From: Bordetella ansorpii
GTDB taxonomy: Bacteria; Pseudomonadota; Gammaproteobacteria; Burkholderiales; Burkholderiaceae_B
Direction: 5' to 3'
DNA length: 64,000 bases
Assembly (NCBI RefSeq): GCF_900078315.1
Contig: NZ_FKBS01000025.1
Span: 839,191-903,190, forward strand
The position numbers were made by a program, and so were the translations under genes. The notes below the pieces were generated by a model. It was not told the DNA's origin and searched no databases. It was given only the letters and a program-made list of their open reading frames with translations. This document shows, in pieces, positions 43,958-52,833 of this stretch. Every line of letters starts with the position of its first letter. Positions within the stretch are counted from its first letter, which is position 1.

Positions 43958-44902
43958 TCAGACCGCGCTTCCGGTCATCGGCGCGCCCAGCGGCGCCTCG
44001 TCCGGCGATCGGCTATCGCCCTGCGCATCCCGCTCGGCCTGTTCCGCCTGCGCGCGCTGCAACAGGCAATACAGCATCTCGGTCGACAGGCCATGCAGCA
44101 CCAGGCGGTGCCCGGCGCGCAGCGTCGACATCGGCACCAGCGGATGCTTGTTGTTGACCAGGACCAGGTGCTCCGGCGCCCTCATCAGCCGCGCGGCATA
44201 CACGCCGATGGTCTCGTCCAGCTGCAACGAATTGGCGGCCCGCCAGAAGTCGTTGTCCGTCAGCAGCAGCTGATACATCGGCGTGAACAGCTCGATGGCG
44301 CTTTGCAGGTCCAGGAAGTTGCGGCGCCGGTTCGGCATGTCCGACAGCTTCAGGCCGGGATCGCGCAGCATCGAGAAATCCACCCGATCGGGCGCATGCA
44401 GGTCGGTGCCCGCGTCACGCAGCGCCTGGTTCAGGCGGATCACGAAGTTGAACAGGTTCAGGTCGTGCTTGACGAACATCTCGTCGCGCAGGTCCGCGAT
44501 GACGCGCGGTTCCAGCGGCGTGGTGGTGACGGGCACTGGCGAATTGCGCGCGATGAAGGCCAGCACCTGCGCGCCCAGGTGAAAGTGCCGCAGGATCAGC
44601 CAGTTGGCCTGCGGCGACACGAAGTGCTCCAGCCCCCACGCCAGAATGCGATGCAGCAGCTTCGACTTCGACCAGCGCCGCGGCATGAAGGTCTTGATCA
44701 CCTGCAGCAGAATAATGCAGGCGCGCGCCAGCGGCCTCAGGAACGGCAGCAGGTATTGGCGCGACGCGCTGCTGGAATCCTCCAGCCAGGCCTGCTTCAC
44801 GTCGTCGGGCAACGGCGTGCTGCGGTCCAGGTACAGCGCCAGCCAGGGATCGGGATCGGCCGGATCGTGTGGCCGGCTCAGGAATTCGGGGGTGGGGCTC
44901 AT
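43958..44902 (-). CDS. uncharacterised 314-residue protein of the ketosynthase/desaturase operon
   Basis: I do not recognise this protein. It is 314 residues, mostly helical, with one or two amphipathic or hydrophobic helices near residues 55-75 (RPLARACIILLQVIKTF). A middle region, LILRHFHLGAQVLAFIARN, is followed by DEMFVKHDLNLFNFVIRLNQALRD, where His and Asp/Glu residues recur. The C-terminus is a polar, probably disordered tail. There is no signal peptide. It begins two bases after the stop of the ketosynthase fusion and is the last gene of the four-gene operon, so it probably acts with those enzymes, for example as a membrane-associated acyl-binding or accessory protein (inference). Confidence 0.75.
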   Translation of the reverse strand: MSPTPEFLSRPHDPADPDPWLALYLDRSTPLPDDVKQAWLEDSSSASRQYLLPFLRPLARACIILLQVIKTFMPRRWSKSKLLHRILAWGLEHFVSPQANWLILRHFHLGAQVLAFIARNSPVPVTTTPLEPRVIADLRDEMFVKHDLNLFNFVIRLNQALRDAGTDLHAPDRVDFSMLRDPGLKLSDMPNRRRNFLDLQSAIELFTPMYQLLLTDNDFWRAANSLQLDETIGVYAARLMRAPEHLVLVNNKHPLVPMSTLRAGHRLVLHGLSTEMLYCLLQRAQAEQAERDAQGDSRSPDEAPLGAPMTGSAV

Positions 44903-44904
44903 CC

Positions 44905-46974
44905 TCACTGCTCCGTGATGTGCTCGAACTGCATCAGGTACAGCGAAGCCGTGCGGCGCGCGGTGTCCACGATGCGGCGGGCCGCGCCCTGTTCTTCCAC
45001 CAGCAGCACCATCTCGACGGCGGCCAGCCAGCGCGCCAGGTGATGCTCGTCGTTGTGGCCGTGGTACTCCAGGAACTTGAAGGCGTTGGCCGGCAGGGGC
45101 AGCGCGGCCTTCAGCAGCGGCAGCAGCGCCGGCACGATGCGCTGGCCAGTGCCTTCGATGATGTAGATCGCCCCCAGCAATCCGATCGGGTCCTTGCGCG
45201 CCGCCAGGCCGTGCAGATAGGCGTTCAGCGCCTCGCCGCCCGGATTGCGGCGCAACTGGTCGATATCCTCGATCTGGCCGCCCGCGTTGCGGTAGTCCTG
45301 GAACAGGATCTTGAAGTCGTTCTGTTCTTCGCCGGCATGCAGGCCGATCAACGCCGCCAGCGCGGCATAGCGTTCGGACAACGAGGCCGCGCCTTCGCGC
45401 ATCCACTTGCTGCCTTCGCGCACCTGCGGCACCCACTGCGCCATCCAGTTCAGATAGTCGTCGGTGCCGAAGCGGCCTTCGCGCAGGCTGCGCACCATCG
45501 GCGTGCGCCACACGCGCGAGCGGTAGTCGTGCCAGATCGAAGCCAGCTCGGCCAGCAGCGGCGCCAGTTCGTCGGGCGCGGTCTCGGGGTCATGCGGCGG
45601 GGCGATCGCATCGGCTTCGGGGCCAGCGGCGACCGGTGCCACGGTGGCGGCAGCGCCCGCGGCGATAGCCGTCTCTCGAACCGGCTCGGTAGCGGGGTCG
45701 GGGTCGACGGCCGGCGCGGAGTCCGGCACGGGCGCCGCCACCACGGTGTCCAGCGCCGCCGCGGCCGCCGAGCCGATCAAGGCCGACGCCTCGGCCGAAG
45801 CCGCCGCCAGGTCGGCCGGCCGGACCTTCGGCAATGCCGCGGCGGCATCCTCGGCCTCGAACAGCATGTAGGCCGCCGTGAAACGGCCCGACTCGGGGAT
45901 ATAGCACAGCACCTGCTCGCCTGGCCGCAGCGTGCGGGTCTCCAGGAACTCTGCCAGCATGATCAGGATCGACGCCGCCCCCGTGTTGCCGCGCCACGTC
46001 AGGTTGCTGAACCAGCGCTCGGACGGAATCGACAGCCCGGCCTTGTCCAGCAGGTCTTCCACCACGGGAATGAACTTGGCCGACGAGTAATGGCACAGGA
46101 AATGGTCGATGCGCGAGGGCTCGACCCAGCCTTCGTGCACCAGCTTGGCGTACTCGTGGATGCCGATGTCGAACAGGTGCGGCAGCAGGCGGATGTCCTG
46201 GCGCAGCAGCAGCGCGCCCTGCGCCTCGGCCTCGCTCCACGACGAATAGTCCAGGTGCGAGCGCTTGTCCAGGGATTGCCCCAGTTGCATGCACACCGGA
46301 TAGTCGCCCGAGAACGAGCGCTGGTGCACCCACTTCAGGCGCAGGCGCACGCCCTGCGAAGCACCCGGCACCGCGCCGCCAGCCGTACCCAGCAACAGGG
46401 CGCCGGCGCCGTCCGACAGCATCCAGCGCAGGAAGTGCGCGTCGAAATCCGCGTTGTAATCCTGCGCGGCGAAGCGCGACCGCTTGAACAGGCGCGACGG
46501 CATCTCGCTGGCCACAGCCAGCGCGCGCGCGTGGCCGCCCAGCTCCAGGCCCTGCGCCGCCGCCTGGATGGCCGCCACGCCGGCCGCGCAGATGCCGTGC
46601 GCCGACAGCGTCTCCATCGGCGGGGCCGCCAGTTCGCCCTGCACCATGCCGGCCAGGCCGGGCATCAGCAGGTCGCCGCCCGACGAACCGGTGGTCAGCA
46701 GCGACACCTCGTCCAGCCCGCGGCCCGTGCGCGCCAGGCAGTCACGGATCGCGCCCGCCGCCATCTGCGCATTGGAATGGCGCGTGGCGCCCTCGGGATC
46801 GATGGCGTAATAGCGTTTCTGGATGCCGTTCTCGGCCAGGATGCGCGCCTTGATGCGCCCCGACGCGCGGTTCAAGGGCGCGATGTAATCGTCCATCTCT
46901 TCGTTGGACACGGGTTCGCCCGGCATGAAATAGCCGGCGCTTTCCAGATAGACGCGTTCAAAGGCGATGGGCAT
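44905..46974 (-). CDS. ketoacyl-ACP synthase III fused to a heme-oxygenase-like domain
   Basis: A 689-residue two-domain protein. Residues 1-375 form a KAS-III (FabH-like) thiolase fold with Cys129 (SAHGICAAG), His295 (FLCHYSS) and Asn330 (WRGNTGAAS), so the condensing triad is intact. Residues 376-470 are an Ala/Pro-rich linker. Residues 471-689 resemble the heme-oxygenase-like/TenA superfamily and its 'iron-containing redox enzyme' group. Possible metal ligands are His546 and Glu549 or Glu550, Glu607, and His640 or His644. The protein may condense or capture an acyl group and oxidise it in the same polypeptide. The ATG at 46974 (MPIAFERVYLES) overlaps the desaturase end by 17 bases. The product is unknown. 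Confidence 0.82.
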   Translation of the reverse strand: MPIAFERVYLESAGYFMPGEPVSNEEMDDYIAPLNRASGRIKARILAENGIQKRYYAIDPEGATRHSNAQMAAGAIRDCLARTGRGLDEVSLLTTGSSGGDLLMPGLAGMVQGELAAPPMETLSAHGICAAGVAAIQAAAQGLELGGHARALAVASEMPSRLFKRSRFAAQDYNADFDAHFLRWMLSDGAGALLLGTAGGAVPGASQGVRLRLKWVHQRSFSGDYPVCMQLGQSLDKRSHLDYSSWSEAEAQGALLLRQDIRLLPHLFDIGIHEYAKLVHEGWVEPSRIDHFLCHYSSAKFIPVVEDLLDKAGLSIPSERWFSNLTWRGNTGAASILIMLAEFLETRTLRPGEQVLCYIPESGRFTAAYMLFEAEDAAAALPKVRPADLAAASAEASALIGSAAAAALDTVVAAPVPDSAPAVDPDPATEPVRETAIAAGAAATVAPVAAGPEADAIAPPHDPETAPDELAPLLAELASIWHDYRSRVWRTPMVRSLREGRFGTDDYLNWMAQWVPQVREGSKWMREGAASLSERYAALAALIGLHAGEEQNDFKILFQDYRNAGGQIEDIDQLRRNPGGEALNAYLHGLAARKDPIGLLGAIYIIEGTGQRIVPALLPLLKAALPLPANAFKFLEYHGHNDEHHLARWLAAVEMVLLVEEQGAARRIVDTARRTASLYLMQFEHITEQ

Positions 46975-47929
46975 GGCCGGAAGGTCGCTCCTGCAAGTCG
47001 ATGGAAATGGGCAAGGACCCGGGGTGCATCTGCGCGCGGGTGCGGCAGCGCGGCACCACCAGTCCGACAAGATAGACACGCAGCATGTACCGCACCAGTC
47101 CTGGCTCGATCAATTCGGCCGGTATGCGGTGACGATACTGCTGGCGATGCACGCGCGGCAGTTCCGACCAATGCATGCGGCCGTGTTCGTGATGCGCGGT
47201 GTGCAAGCCGATGTTGAACAGCAGGGGGTTCACCAGGCCCTCGAAATTGCGCGCGTAGCTCATGCGGCAGCGCCGCTGCGGACCGCCGTCAGCGTGCGCG
47301 TGCTGCAGATAATTGGTGGCCAGCAGCCAGTGCAGGCCGTGCAGTTGCGGCAGGATCACCAGCACCACGGCCTTGGATGGATTGGCCGCCAGCAGGCCGC
47401 CCCACAAGCCCAGCCACACTCCGTATTGCGCCAGGCAATAGCGCCATGCGCCGGGGCTGCGCACACGCAGGCGGCGCAGGCTGGCGAAGAACAGCGGGTA
47501 AAGCACCCACGCCGCCTGCACCGGATGCAGCAGGTAGCCCAGCAGATGGTTGGTGTCGCCGCCGAAGCGGTACGTGCGCGCCGCGTCGCGCGGGCCGTGC
47601 ACGTAGCGATGATGATTGGCGTTGTGCGCCGCATGGAACACGAACGTGGGATGGCCCTGCAGCAGCGTCAGCCAGAAGTCGGTGGCGCGGTTGGCCCGGC
47701 GTCCGCGCCACAGGCGCCGGTGCGCGTGGTTGTGGTGGATCACGCCCACGCCCAGCGTCAGGAACAGCATCAGCCCGTACAACGGCCAGCTCAGCCCATG
47801 CACCCATTGCCAGGCCGCCAGCGCCGGCTGCGCGGCCAGGTAGGCCACGCTCTGCCAATCGCGCCGGTTGCGCAGGCTAGGCAGACGGCGCAACGCGTGC
47901 TCCCTGCGCCATGCGGGCCTGCGCGGCAT
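46958..47929 (-). CDS. membrane fatty acid desaturase
   Basis: A 323-residue integral-membrane di-iron desaturase. The three histidine clusters are present: IHHNHAHRRLW, AHNANHHRYVHG and LHTAHHEHGRMHWSELP, with an additional LQHAHADG. Four or so hydrophobic helices surround them. It belongs to the acyl-lipid/acyl-CoA desaturase family (FA_desaturase), which introduces double bonds or hydroxyls into alkyl chains. The start overlaps the upstream hydroxylase by 53 bases and its end overlaps the ketosynthase fusion by 17. Regiospecificity cannot be told. Positioned between a hydroxylase and a condensing enzyme, it likely acts on the same acyl chain. Confidence 0.85.
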   Translation of the reverse strand: MPRRPAWRREHALRRLPSLRNRRDWQSVAYLAAQPALAAWQWVHGLSWPLYGLMLFLTLGVGVIHHNHAHRRLWRGRRANRATDFWLTLLQGHPTFVFHAAHNANHHRYVHGPRDAARTYRFGGDTNHLLGYLLHPVQAAWVLYPLFFASLRRLRVRSPGAWRYCLAQYGVWLGLWGGLLAANPSKAVVLVILPQLHGLHWLLATNYLQHAHADGGPQRRCRMSYARNFEGLVNPLLFNIGLHTAHHEHGRMHWSELPRVHRQQYRHRIPAELIEPGLVRYMLRVYLVGLVVPRCRTRAQMHPGSLPISIDLQERPSGHAHRL

Positions 47930-48665
47930 CTTCCTTCAGCCGCGTGCCGAACAGGCGATCCATGAAGGTGAACTGGAATCCGTAGTTGCCGTGATAGCAG
48001 GCATGATGCAGATGATGCCGGCGGCTGGCCGCGAACCAGTGCGCGTACGACACCCGCGGAAAGAAGTCGTAGTTGGCGTGGCCGACGCAGTTGAAGAACA
48101 GGCTGAACAACGGCACCGACAGCAGCGACCAGAAGCTGAAGTCGTGCACCGCCATCGGCAGCAGGATCACGTTGCCCAGCATGATCGCCTCGACGGGATG
48201 GAAGCTGTAGGTCGAGAACGGCGTGGTCACGATGGAGCGGTGATGCGGCGTATGGAAACGCCGCAGCCAGCGCGTGTGCAGCAAACGGTGGTTGATCCAG
48301 AAGTGCACGTCGTTCCAGGCCACCAGCGCCAGGATCTCCAGCGCGATGCGCCCGGCGCTGGCGTGGGGTTCGAGCCGCGCCCAGCCCAGTTGCAGGAAGC
48401 CCCACGGAAACACCATGCCCAGGCCGAACACCAGGATGGACACGCCCGACTGGGTCAGTTCGCGGCGCAGCTGGCCAGGCGCCAACGGCCGCGTATCGAG
48501 CGGCGCGCCGATGCCCAGCGCGGGCAGCACGCGTTGCGTCAGCAGCACCGTCGCCAGCCCGAAGACCAGGTAGATGCCGCCGAAGAAGACCAGCCCGTAG
48601 AGCATGACCTGCCATGCCGTCAGGGCTTCGAATGCTTGCGCCATGTTCTGTAATGCCGCCGCCAT
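47877..48665 (-). CDS. sterol desaturase/fatty acid hydroxylase family protein
   Basis: A 262-residue membrane di-iron oxygenase. The eight-histidine pattern reads HFWINHRLLH, HTPHHRS and HHLHHACYHGNYG, as in ERG3/ERG25, CrtZ and fatty acid 2-hydroxylases. About four membrane helices precede and separate the His motifs. It is the first gene of the four-gene leftward operon, about 170 bases from the upstream dapA-like gene. The start was placed at ATG 48665 (MAAALQNM), although the frame continues to 48713. Substrate may be a fatty acyl chain, given the neighbouring desaturase and ketosynthase genes. Confidence 0.83.
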   Translation of the reverse strand: MAAALQNMAQAFEALTAWQVMLYGLVFFGGIYLVFGLATVLLTQRVLPALGIGAPLDTRPLAPGQLRRELTQSGVSILVFGLGMVFPWGFLQLGWARLEPHASAGRIALEILALVAWNDVHFWINHRLLHTRWLRRFHTPHHRSIVTTPFSTYSFHPVEAIMLGNVILLPMAVHDFSFWSLLSVPLFSLFFNCVGHANYDFFPRVSYAHWFAASRRHHLHHACYHGNYGFQFTFMDRLFGTRLKEDAAQARMAQGARVAPSA

Positions 48666-48833
48666 CGGAAACGGCGGATGATAAGCAATTGCAGGCCCGG
48701 TGGTGCATGACAATGATTACCAAATGATTCCGTGTCATGGGCGGCCATGCCATCCATCTGGGCACGCCATGCCGGCGGCCGCCTCCGCTCCGCGTGGCCT
48801 CGTTCCGGCATGCCGCCTTCCCGGCGCGCGCCC

Positions 48834-49733
48834 TCACACCGCGGGCGGATACCGCCGGTCCAGCTCGGCCACCGCTGCCTCGAGCTGCAGCCCCAGCGCC
48901 GGGGCCGCCCGCATCATCGGCGCCCGCAGCTCGTCGCGCAGGAAACCCTGGCGACACAGCAAGGCCTTCAGCGGCGCGGGATTGGGCTCGGCATACAGCA
49001 GGCGGATCACCGGCGCCAGCGCCAGGCAGATGCGCCGCGCCACCTCCAGCTGTTGCGCCCGCAGGGCCTGGAACATGGCCACATGGAGATCGGCGCGTAC
49101 GTGCGCCGCCGCGGCGATCAGGCCCGCCCCACCCAACGCCACCGTGCCGAAGGCTTGCAGATCCTCGCCCGCCAGCACCTGCAGGCCGCCATGCGCGATC
49201 AGCGCCAGGGTCTTGTCCAGCGAGCCGCCGCAGTCCTTGATAGCCGCGATGTTCGGGTGCTCGGCCAGCGCCAGCAGCGTGCCGGTATCCAGCGTGGTGC
49301 CCGTGCGGTACGGGATGTCGTACAGCACCAGCGGCACGTGCGCCGTATCGGCCAGCGCCAGGAAATGCGCCATGGCGCCGGCCTGGCCGGGCCGCACATA
49401 GGCGGGCGCGGCCGACAGCACCGCGGCGATGGGCCGCTCGCGCAGCGCCGCCAGCCGCCGCAGCAGGCGCGGCTGGCTGGCGCCGCTCAAGCCCATGATC
49501 ACCGGCAGGTCGCCGGCGGCCTCCAGCGTGGCGTCCAGCACGAACAGCTGTTCGTCCTCTTCCAGCGCCGCGGCTTCGCCCGTGCTGCCGCACACCACGA
49601 AGCCAGACACCCCCTGCCCCCCGTAATGCCGCACCAGGCGGCGCAGCGCGGCGGCGTCCGGCATGCCGTCACGGAACGGCGTGACCAACGGAATCCAGAC
49701 ACCCTGGAAAGACATTTGCGATTGCGTAGACAT
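48834..49733 (-). CDS. dihydrodipicolinate synthase (DapA) family lyase
   Basis: A class I aldolase of 299 residues in the DapA/NAL family. VWIPLVTPFRDG is the N-terminal strand, GFVVCGSTGEAAAL matches the GTTGE pyruvate-binding loop (Ser for the first Thr), LVLYDIPYRTG holds the catalytic Tyr, and NIAAIKDCGG holds the Schiff-base Lys. It condenses pyruvate with an aldehyde or performs the reverse. Whether it is the housekeeping DapA for lysine synthesis or a paralogue for sugar-acid catabolism cannot be settled. It stands alone with no lysine genes nearby, which slightly favours a paralogue. The ATG at 49733 gives MSTQSQMSFQG. Confidence 0.85.
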   Translation of the reverse strand: MSTQSQMSFQGVWIPLVTPFRDGMPDAAALRRLVRHYGGQGVSGFVVCGSTGEAAALEEDEQLFVLDATLEAAGDLPVIMGLSGASQPRLLRRLAALRERPIAAVLSAAPAYVRPGQAGAMAHFLALADTAHVPLVLYDIPYRTGTTLDTGTLLALAEHPNIAAIKDCGGSLDKTLALIAHGGLQVLAGEDLQAFGTVALGGAGLIAAAAHVRADLHVAMFQALRAQQLEVARRICLALAPVIRLLYAEPNPAPLKALLCRQGFLRDELRAPMMRAAPALGLQLEAAVAELDRRYPPAV

Positions 49734-49869
49734 GAACACTCCATTGCGATACAGACCGTCGTCGTACCGTGCGGATGTGCTCGTGAATGAAGTGGAGTCG
49801 CGCGCCCAACCAGCCCTCGGCGCCTTCGCCGCTGTCCCGTCGCCCATCCGACGGAACAGCGAGCTCCGG

Positions 49870-50397
49870 TCAGATGAGCTGCTGTTTTTTGGCTTTCAGG
49901 CCGGCGGCTGCCGTGCCCAGGCTATCGATGAAAATCGCGCACAGGGCTTCCATGCCCTGGCGGTCGGCGTCGTCGAAACGGCCCGGAATGGGGCTGTCGA
50001 CGTCCCAGACGCCTATCAGTTCGCCACCGTGCACCAGCGGCACGACGATCTCGGCGCGCGAGGCGGCGTCGCAGGCGATGTGGCCGGGGAATTCATGCAC
50101 GTCCGGCACCACCTGCGTCTGGCGGGTGCTGGCGGCGGCGCCGCACACGCCGCGCGACAGCGCGATGCGCACGCAGGCGGGCTTGCCCTGGAAGGGGCCC
50201 AGCACCAGCTCGGTGCCGTCGAACAGGTAGAAGCCCGACCAGTTGATGTCGGGCACCGCCTGCCACACCAGCGCGCTGAAATTGGCCGCATTGGCGATCG
50301 GGTCGTGCTCGCCGTCCAGCAGTCCGCGCATCTGCGACGCCAGCTCTGCATAGAGCTGCGGCTTGGAGTCGGCGGAAATGGCGGTGGCGGCGAACAT
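49870..50397 (-). CDS. msrC: free methionine-R-sulfoxide reductase (GAF domain)
   Basis: A 175-residue single GAF-domain protein matching the fRMsr family, which reduces free L-methionine-(R)-sulfoxide with thioredoxin. The fold is complete: NWSGFYLFDGTELVLGPFQG, then the three conserved cysteines in KPACVRI, RGVCGAA and GHIACDA, and EIVVPLVHGGELIGVWDVDSP at the active site. Length is close to E. coli MsrC. It is a single cytoplasmic gene on the leftward strand between dapA-like and the divergent aminotransferase gene. The symbol follows the E. coli name for this enzyme. Confidence 0.9.
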   Translation of the reverse strand: MFAATAISADSKPQLYAELASQMRGLLDGEHDPIANAANFSALVWQAVPDINWSGFYLFDGTELVLGPFQGKPACVRIALSRGVCGAAASTRQTQVVPDVHEFPGHIACDAASRAEIVVPLVHGGELIGVWDVDSPIPGRFDDADRQGMEALCAIFIDSLGTAAAGLKAKKQQLI

Positions 50398-50566
50398 CGG
50401 GCGATTCTAGCGGAATTGCGCAGGCCCGACGTGGCCGCCGCGCAACTGTACCGGCCAAAACCGCACGCGGTGCACCGGCTCCGGCCTCGGGACGGCGCCG
50501 GGCCTTGTGGGAGAATGGTTGCGCAATTTCTGCACAACGCGATCTTTTTTCTCCCCAGGCACAACC

Positions 50567-51769
50567 ATGGACAAGCCTTTCGAACCCGCGTGCGTGTTCT
50601 CCGAACGCGCCAATCAGCTCACCAGTTCCGCCATCCGCGAAATCCTCAAGGTCACCGAGCGTCCCGAGGTCATTTCGTTCGCCGGGGGCCTGCCCTCGCC
50701 GGCAGGCTTTCCGGTAGAGGTGGTACGCGCGGCATTCGACAAGGTACTGTCCACCAATGGCCGCGCCGCCCTGCAATACGGCCCCACCGAAGGCTACGCC
50801 CCGCTGCGCGAATGGGTGGCGCAGGACCTGAACCGCCAGGGCGCCAGCGGCGTCACGGCCGACCAGATCCTGATCGTCTCCGGCTCGCAGCAGGCGCTGG
50901 ACCTGCTGGGCAAGGTGCTGATCGACCGCGACAGCAAGGTGCTGGTCGAGGACCCCACCTATCTGGGCGCGCTGCAGTCGTTCAGCCTGTACCAGCCGCG
51001 CTTCGTCCCCGTCGCCACCGACGAGGGCGGCCTGATCCCCGAGGCCCTGACGCCCGAACTGGCCGAGGGCGGCCGCTTCCTGTACGCCCTGCCCAACTTC
51101 CAGAACCCGACCGGCCGCACGCTGAGCCTGGCACGCCGCCAGGCGCTGGTGCAGCAGGCCGCGCGCCTGGGCCTGCCCCTGGTCGAGGACGATCCCTACG
51201 GCGAACTGCGCTACGCCGGCGAGCCCCAGCCTGGCCTGCTGGCCCTGGGCGGCCAGTGCGGCGCCACCGTCATCCGCCTGGGCAGCTTCTCCAAGGTGCT
51301 GGCGCCCGGCCTGCGGCTGGGCTACATCGCCGCCCCGCGCGCCATCATCGACAAACTGGTACAGGCCAAGCAGGCCACCGACCTGCACACGCCCACGCTG
51401 ACGCAGATGGCCGTCCATGAAATCGTCAAGGAAGGCTTCCTGGCCCGGCACCTGCCCACCGTGCGCGAAATCTATCGCGCCCAGGGCAGCGCCATGCTGG
51501 ACGCCGTCCAGCGCGAATTCCCGGCGCAAGCCAGCTGGACGCGCCCCGAGGGCGGCATGTTCCTGTGGGTGACGCTGCCCGCCCACGTCGACAGCCAGCA
51601 GTTGCTGGTGCGGGCCATCGAGCGGAACGTGGCCTTCGTGCCCGGCGCCCCCTTCTATGCCGGAACGCCCAGCCGCAATACACTGCGCCTGAGCTTCGCC
51701 ACGGTGCCCGAGGACAAGATCCGGGCCGGCATCGCCGTGTTGGGCCAGCTGATCAAACAGCAGGCCTGA
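50567..51769 (+). CDS. PLP-dependent aminotransferase (class I/II, LysN/MocR-domain-like)
   Basis: A 400-residue fold-type I aminotransferase resembling 2-aminoadipate aminotransferase (LysN) and related multi-substrate enzymes. Typical elements are VISFAGGLPSPAGFP, ALQYGPTEGYAPLREWVA, ILIVSGSQQALDLLGKV, LPNFQNPTGRT, LVEDDPYGELRY, and the PLP-lysine in LGSFSKVLAPGLRLGYI. A C-terminal Arg (NTLRLSFA) binds the substrate carboxylate. The ATG at 50567 starts the usual N-terminal arm; a longer upstream frame is not needed. Specificity (2-aminoadipate, kynurenine, branched or aromatic) is uncertain. It is followed by ubiA after a 77-base gap. Confidence 0.87.
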   Translation: MDKPFEPACVFSERANQLTSSAIREILKVTERPEVISFAGGLPSPAGFPVEVVRAAFDKVLSTNGRAALQYGPTEGYAPLREWVAQDLNRQGASGVTADQILIVSGSQQALDLLGKVLIDRDSKVLVEDPTYLGALQSFSLYQPRFVPVATDEGGLIPEALTPELAEGGRFLYALPNFQNPTGRTLSLARRQALVQQAARLGLPLVEDDPYGELRYAGEPQPGLLALGGQCGATVIRLGSFSKVLAPGLRLGYIAAPRAIIDKLVQAKQATDLHTPTLTQMAVHEIVKEGFLARHLPTVREIYRAQGSAMLDAVQREFPAQASWTRPEGGMFLWVTLPAHVDSQQLLVRAIERNVAFVPGAPFYAGTPSRNTLRLSFATVPEDKIRAGIAVLGQLIKQQA

Positions 51770-51846
51770 CGCCGCGGCGTCCCTGGCGGCCGCTCGCGCC
51801 CCCTGGCGCGCGCGGCCGCGCCTCCATTTTGCGAATCCGATCGAGC

Positions 51847-52764
51847 GTGCAGCAGTCCACCACCCCCGACCTCAACGACATCGTCCTCAACGACTGGGTA
51901 GAACGCTGGCTGCCCCGCTCATGGCGTCCCTATATGCGCCTGTGCCGCATGGACCGGCCCATCGGCACCTGGCTGACGCTCTTGCCCTGCATCGCCGCGC
52001 TGATCCAGGCGGCGGGCGGCCTGCCCGACCTGGGCCGGCTCATCGTGTTCTCGCTGGGCGCGCTGCTGATGCGCGGCATCGGCTGCACCGTCAACGACAT
52101 GTGGGACCGCGACATCGACAAGCACGTCGAACGCACGCGCTTCCGCCCGCTGACCAGCGGCCAGATCACCATGAAACAGGCCATCGTGTTCCTGGTGGCG
52201 CAACTGCTGGTGTGCGCGTCGCTGCTGTTCTTCATCAACGGCATGAGCCGCTGGCTGGCCGTGGCGGTGCTGCCCTTCGTCTTCATCTATCCCTTCTGCA
52301 AGCGCATCACCTATTGGCCGCAGGCCGTGCTGGGCATCTGCTTCAACTGGGGCATGCTGATGGCCTGGTCCGACACGCAGAACATCGTGCCGCTGGCCGC
52401 CATCGCGATGTGGCTGGGCGCGGTGCTATGGCAGATCGGCTACGACAGCATCTACGCCTATGTGGACGTGCGCGATGACCGCAGCCTGGGGCTGCGCTCC
52501 ACCGCCATGCGCTTCGCCGACCAGGGCAAGCTGTGGATCGGCGGGTTCTATGTGGCCACGCTGGCGCTGTGGACCTGGGGCGGCTACGCCATGGGCCTGG
52601 GCTGGGGCTACTACGTGGGCATGCTGGCGCTGGCGGCGCACCTGGGATGGCAACTGGCCATCTTCAACCTGCAGCGCCCGGACCGCAATTTCATGCTGTT
52701 CCGCGCCAACCTGTGGGTAGGCGTGATCCTGGTGGCGGCGGCGCTGGCGGGGACGTTGATCTGA
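51847..52764 (+). CDS. ubiA: 4-hydroxybenzoate octaprenyltransferase
   Basis: Prenylates 4-hydroxybenzoate in ubiquinone synthesis at the inner membrane. The approximately 305-residue polytopic protein (about eight or nine helices) has both Asp-rich motifs, NDMWDRDIDKHVERTRFRPL and YVDVRDDRSLGLRS, for Mg-diphosphate binding. Start choice is difficult: there is no ATG before the conserved region, so the GTG at 51847 (residues MQQSTTPDLND) is used, and TTG 18 bases earlier is an alternative. A canonical family member in sequence. Followed by a short gap and then the convergent candidate toxin-antitoxin pair. Confidence 0.93.
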   Translation: MQQSTTPDLNDIVLNDWVERWLPRSWRPYMRLCRMDRPIGTWLTLLPCIAALIQAAGGLPDLGRLIVFSLGALLMRGIGCTVNDMWDRDIDKHVERTRFRPLTSGQITMKQAIVFLVAQLLVCASLLFFINGMSRWLAVAVLPFVFIYPFCKRITYWPQAVLGICFNWGMLMAWSDTQNIVPLAAIAMWLGAVLWQIGYDSIYAYVDVRDDRSLGLRSTAMRFADQGKLWIGGFYVATLALWTWGGYAMGLGWGYYVGMLALAAHLGWQLAIFNLQRPDRNFMLFRANLWVGVILVAAALAGTLI

Positions 52765-52833
52765 CTAAGGACGTCCTCAAAAAACCAAGTCACGACACCA
52801 GGAGAGGATTGCCGGCGAACGAACGGCAAATGG

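Noticed and set aside
52765..52800. GGACGTCC palindrome after ubiA
   Set aside because: Too short and without loop to be a terminator, despite nearby A-run.
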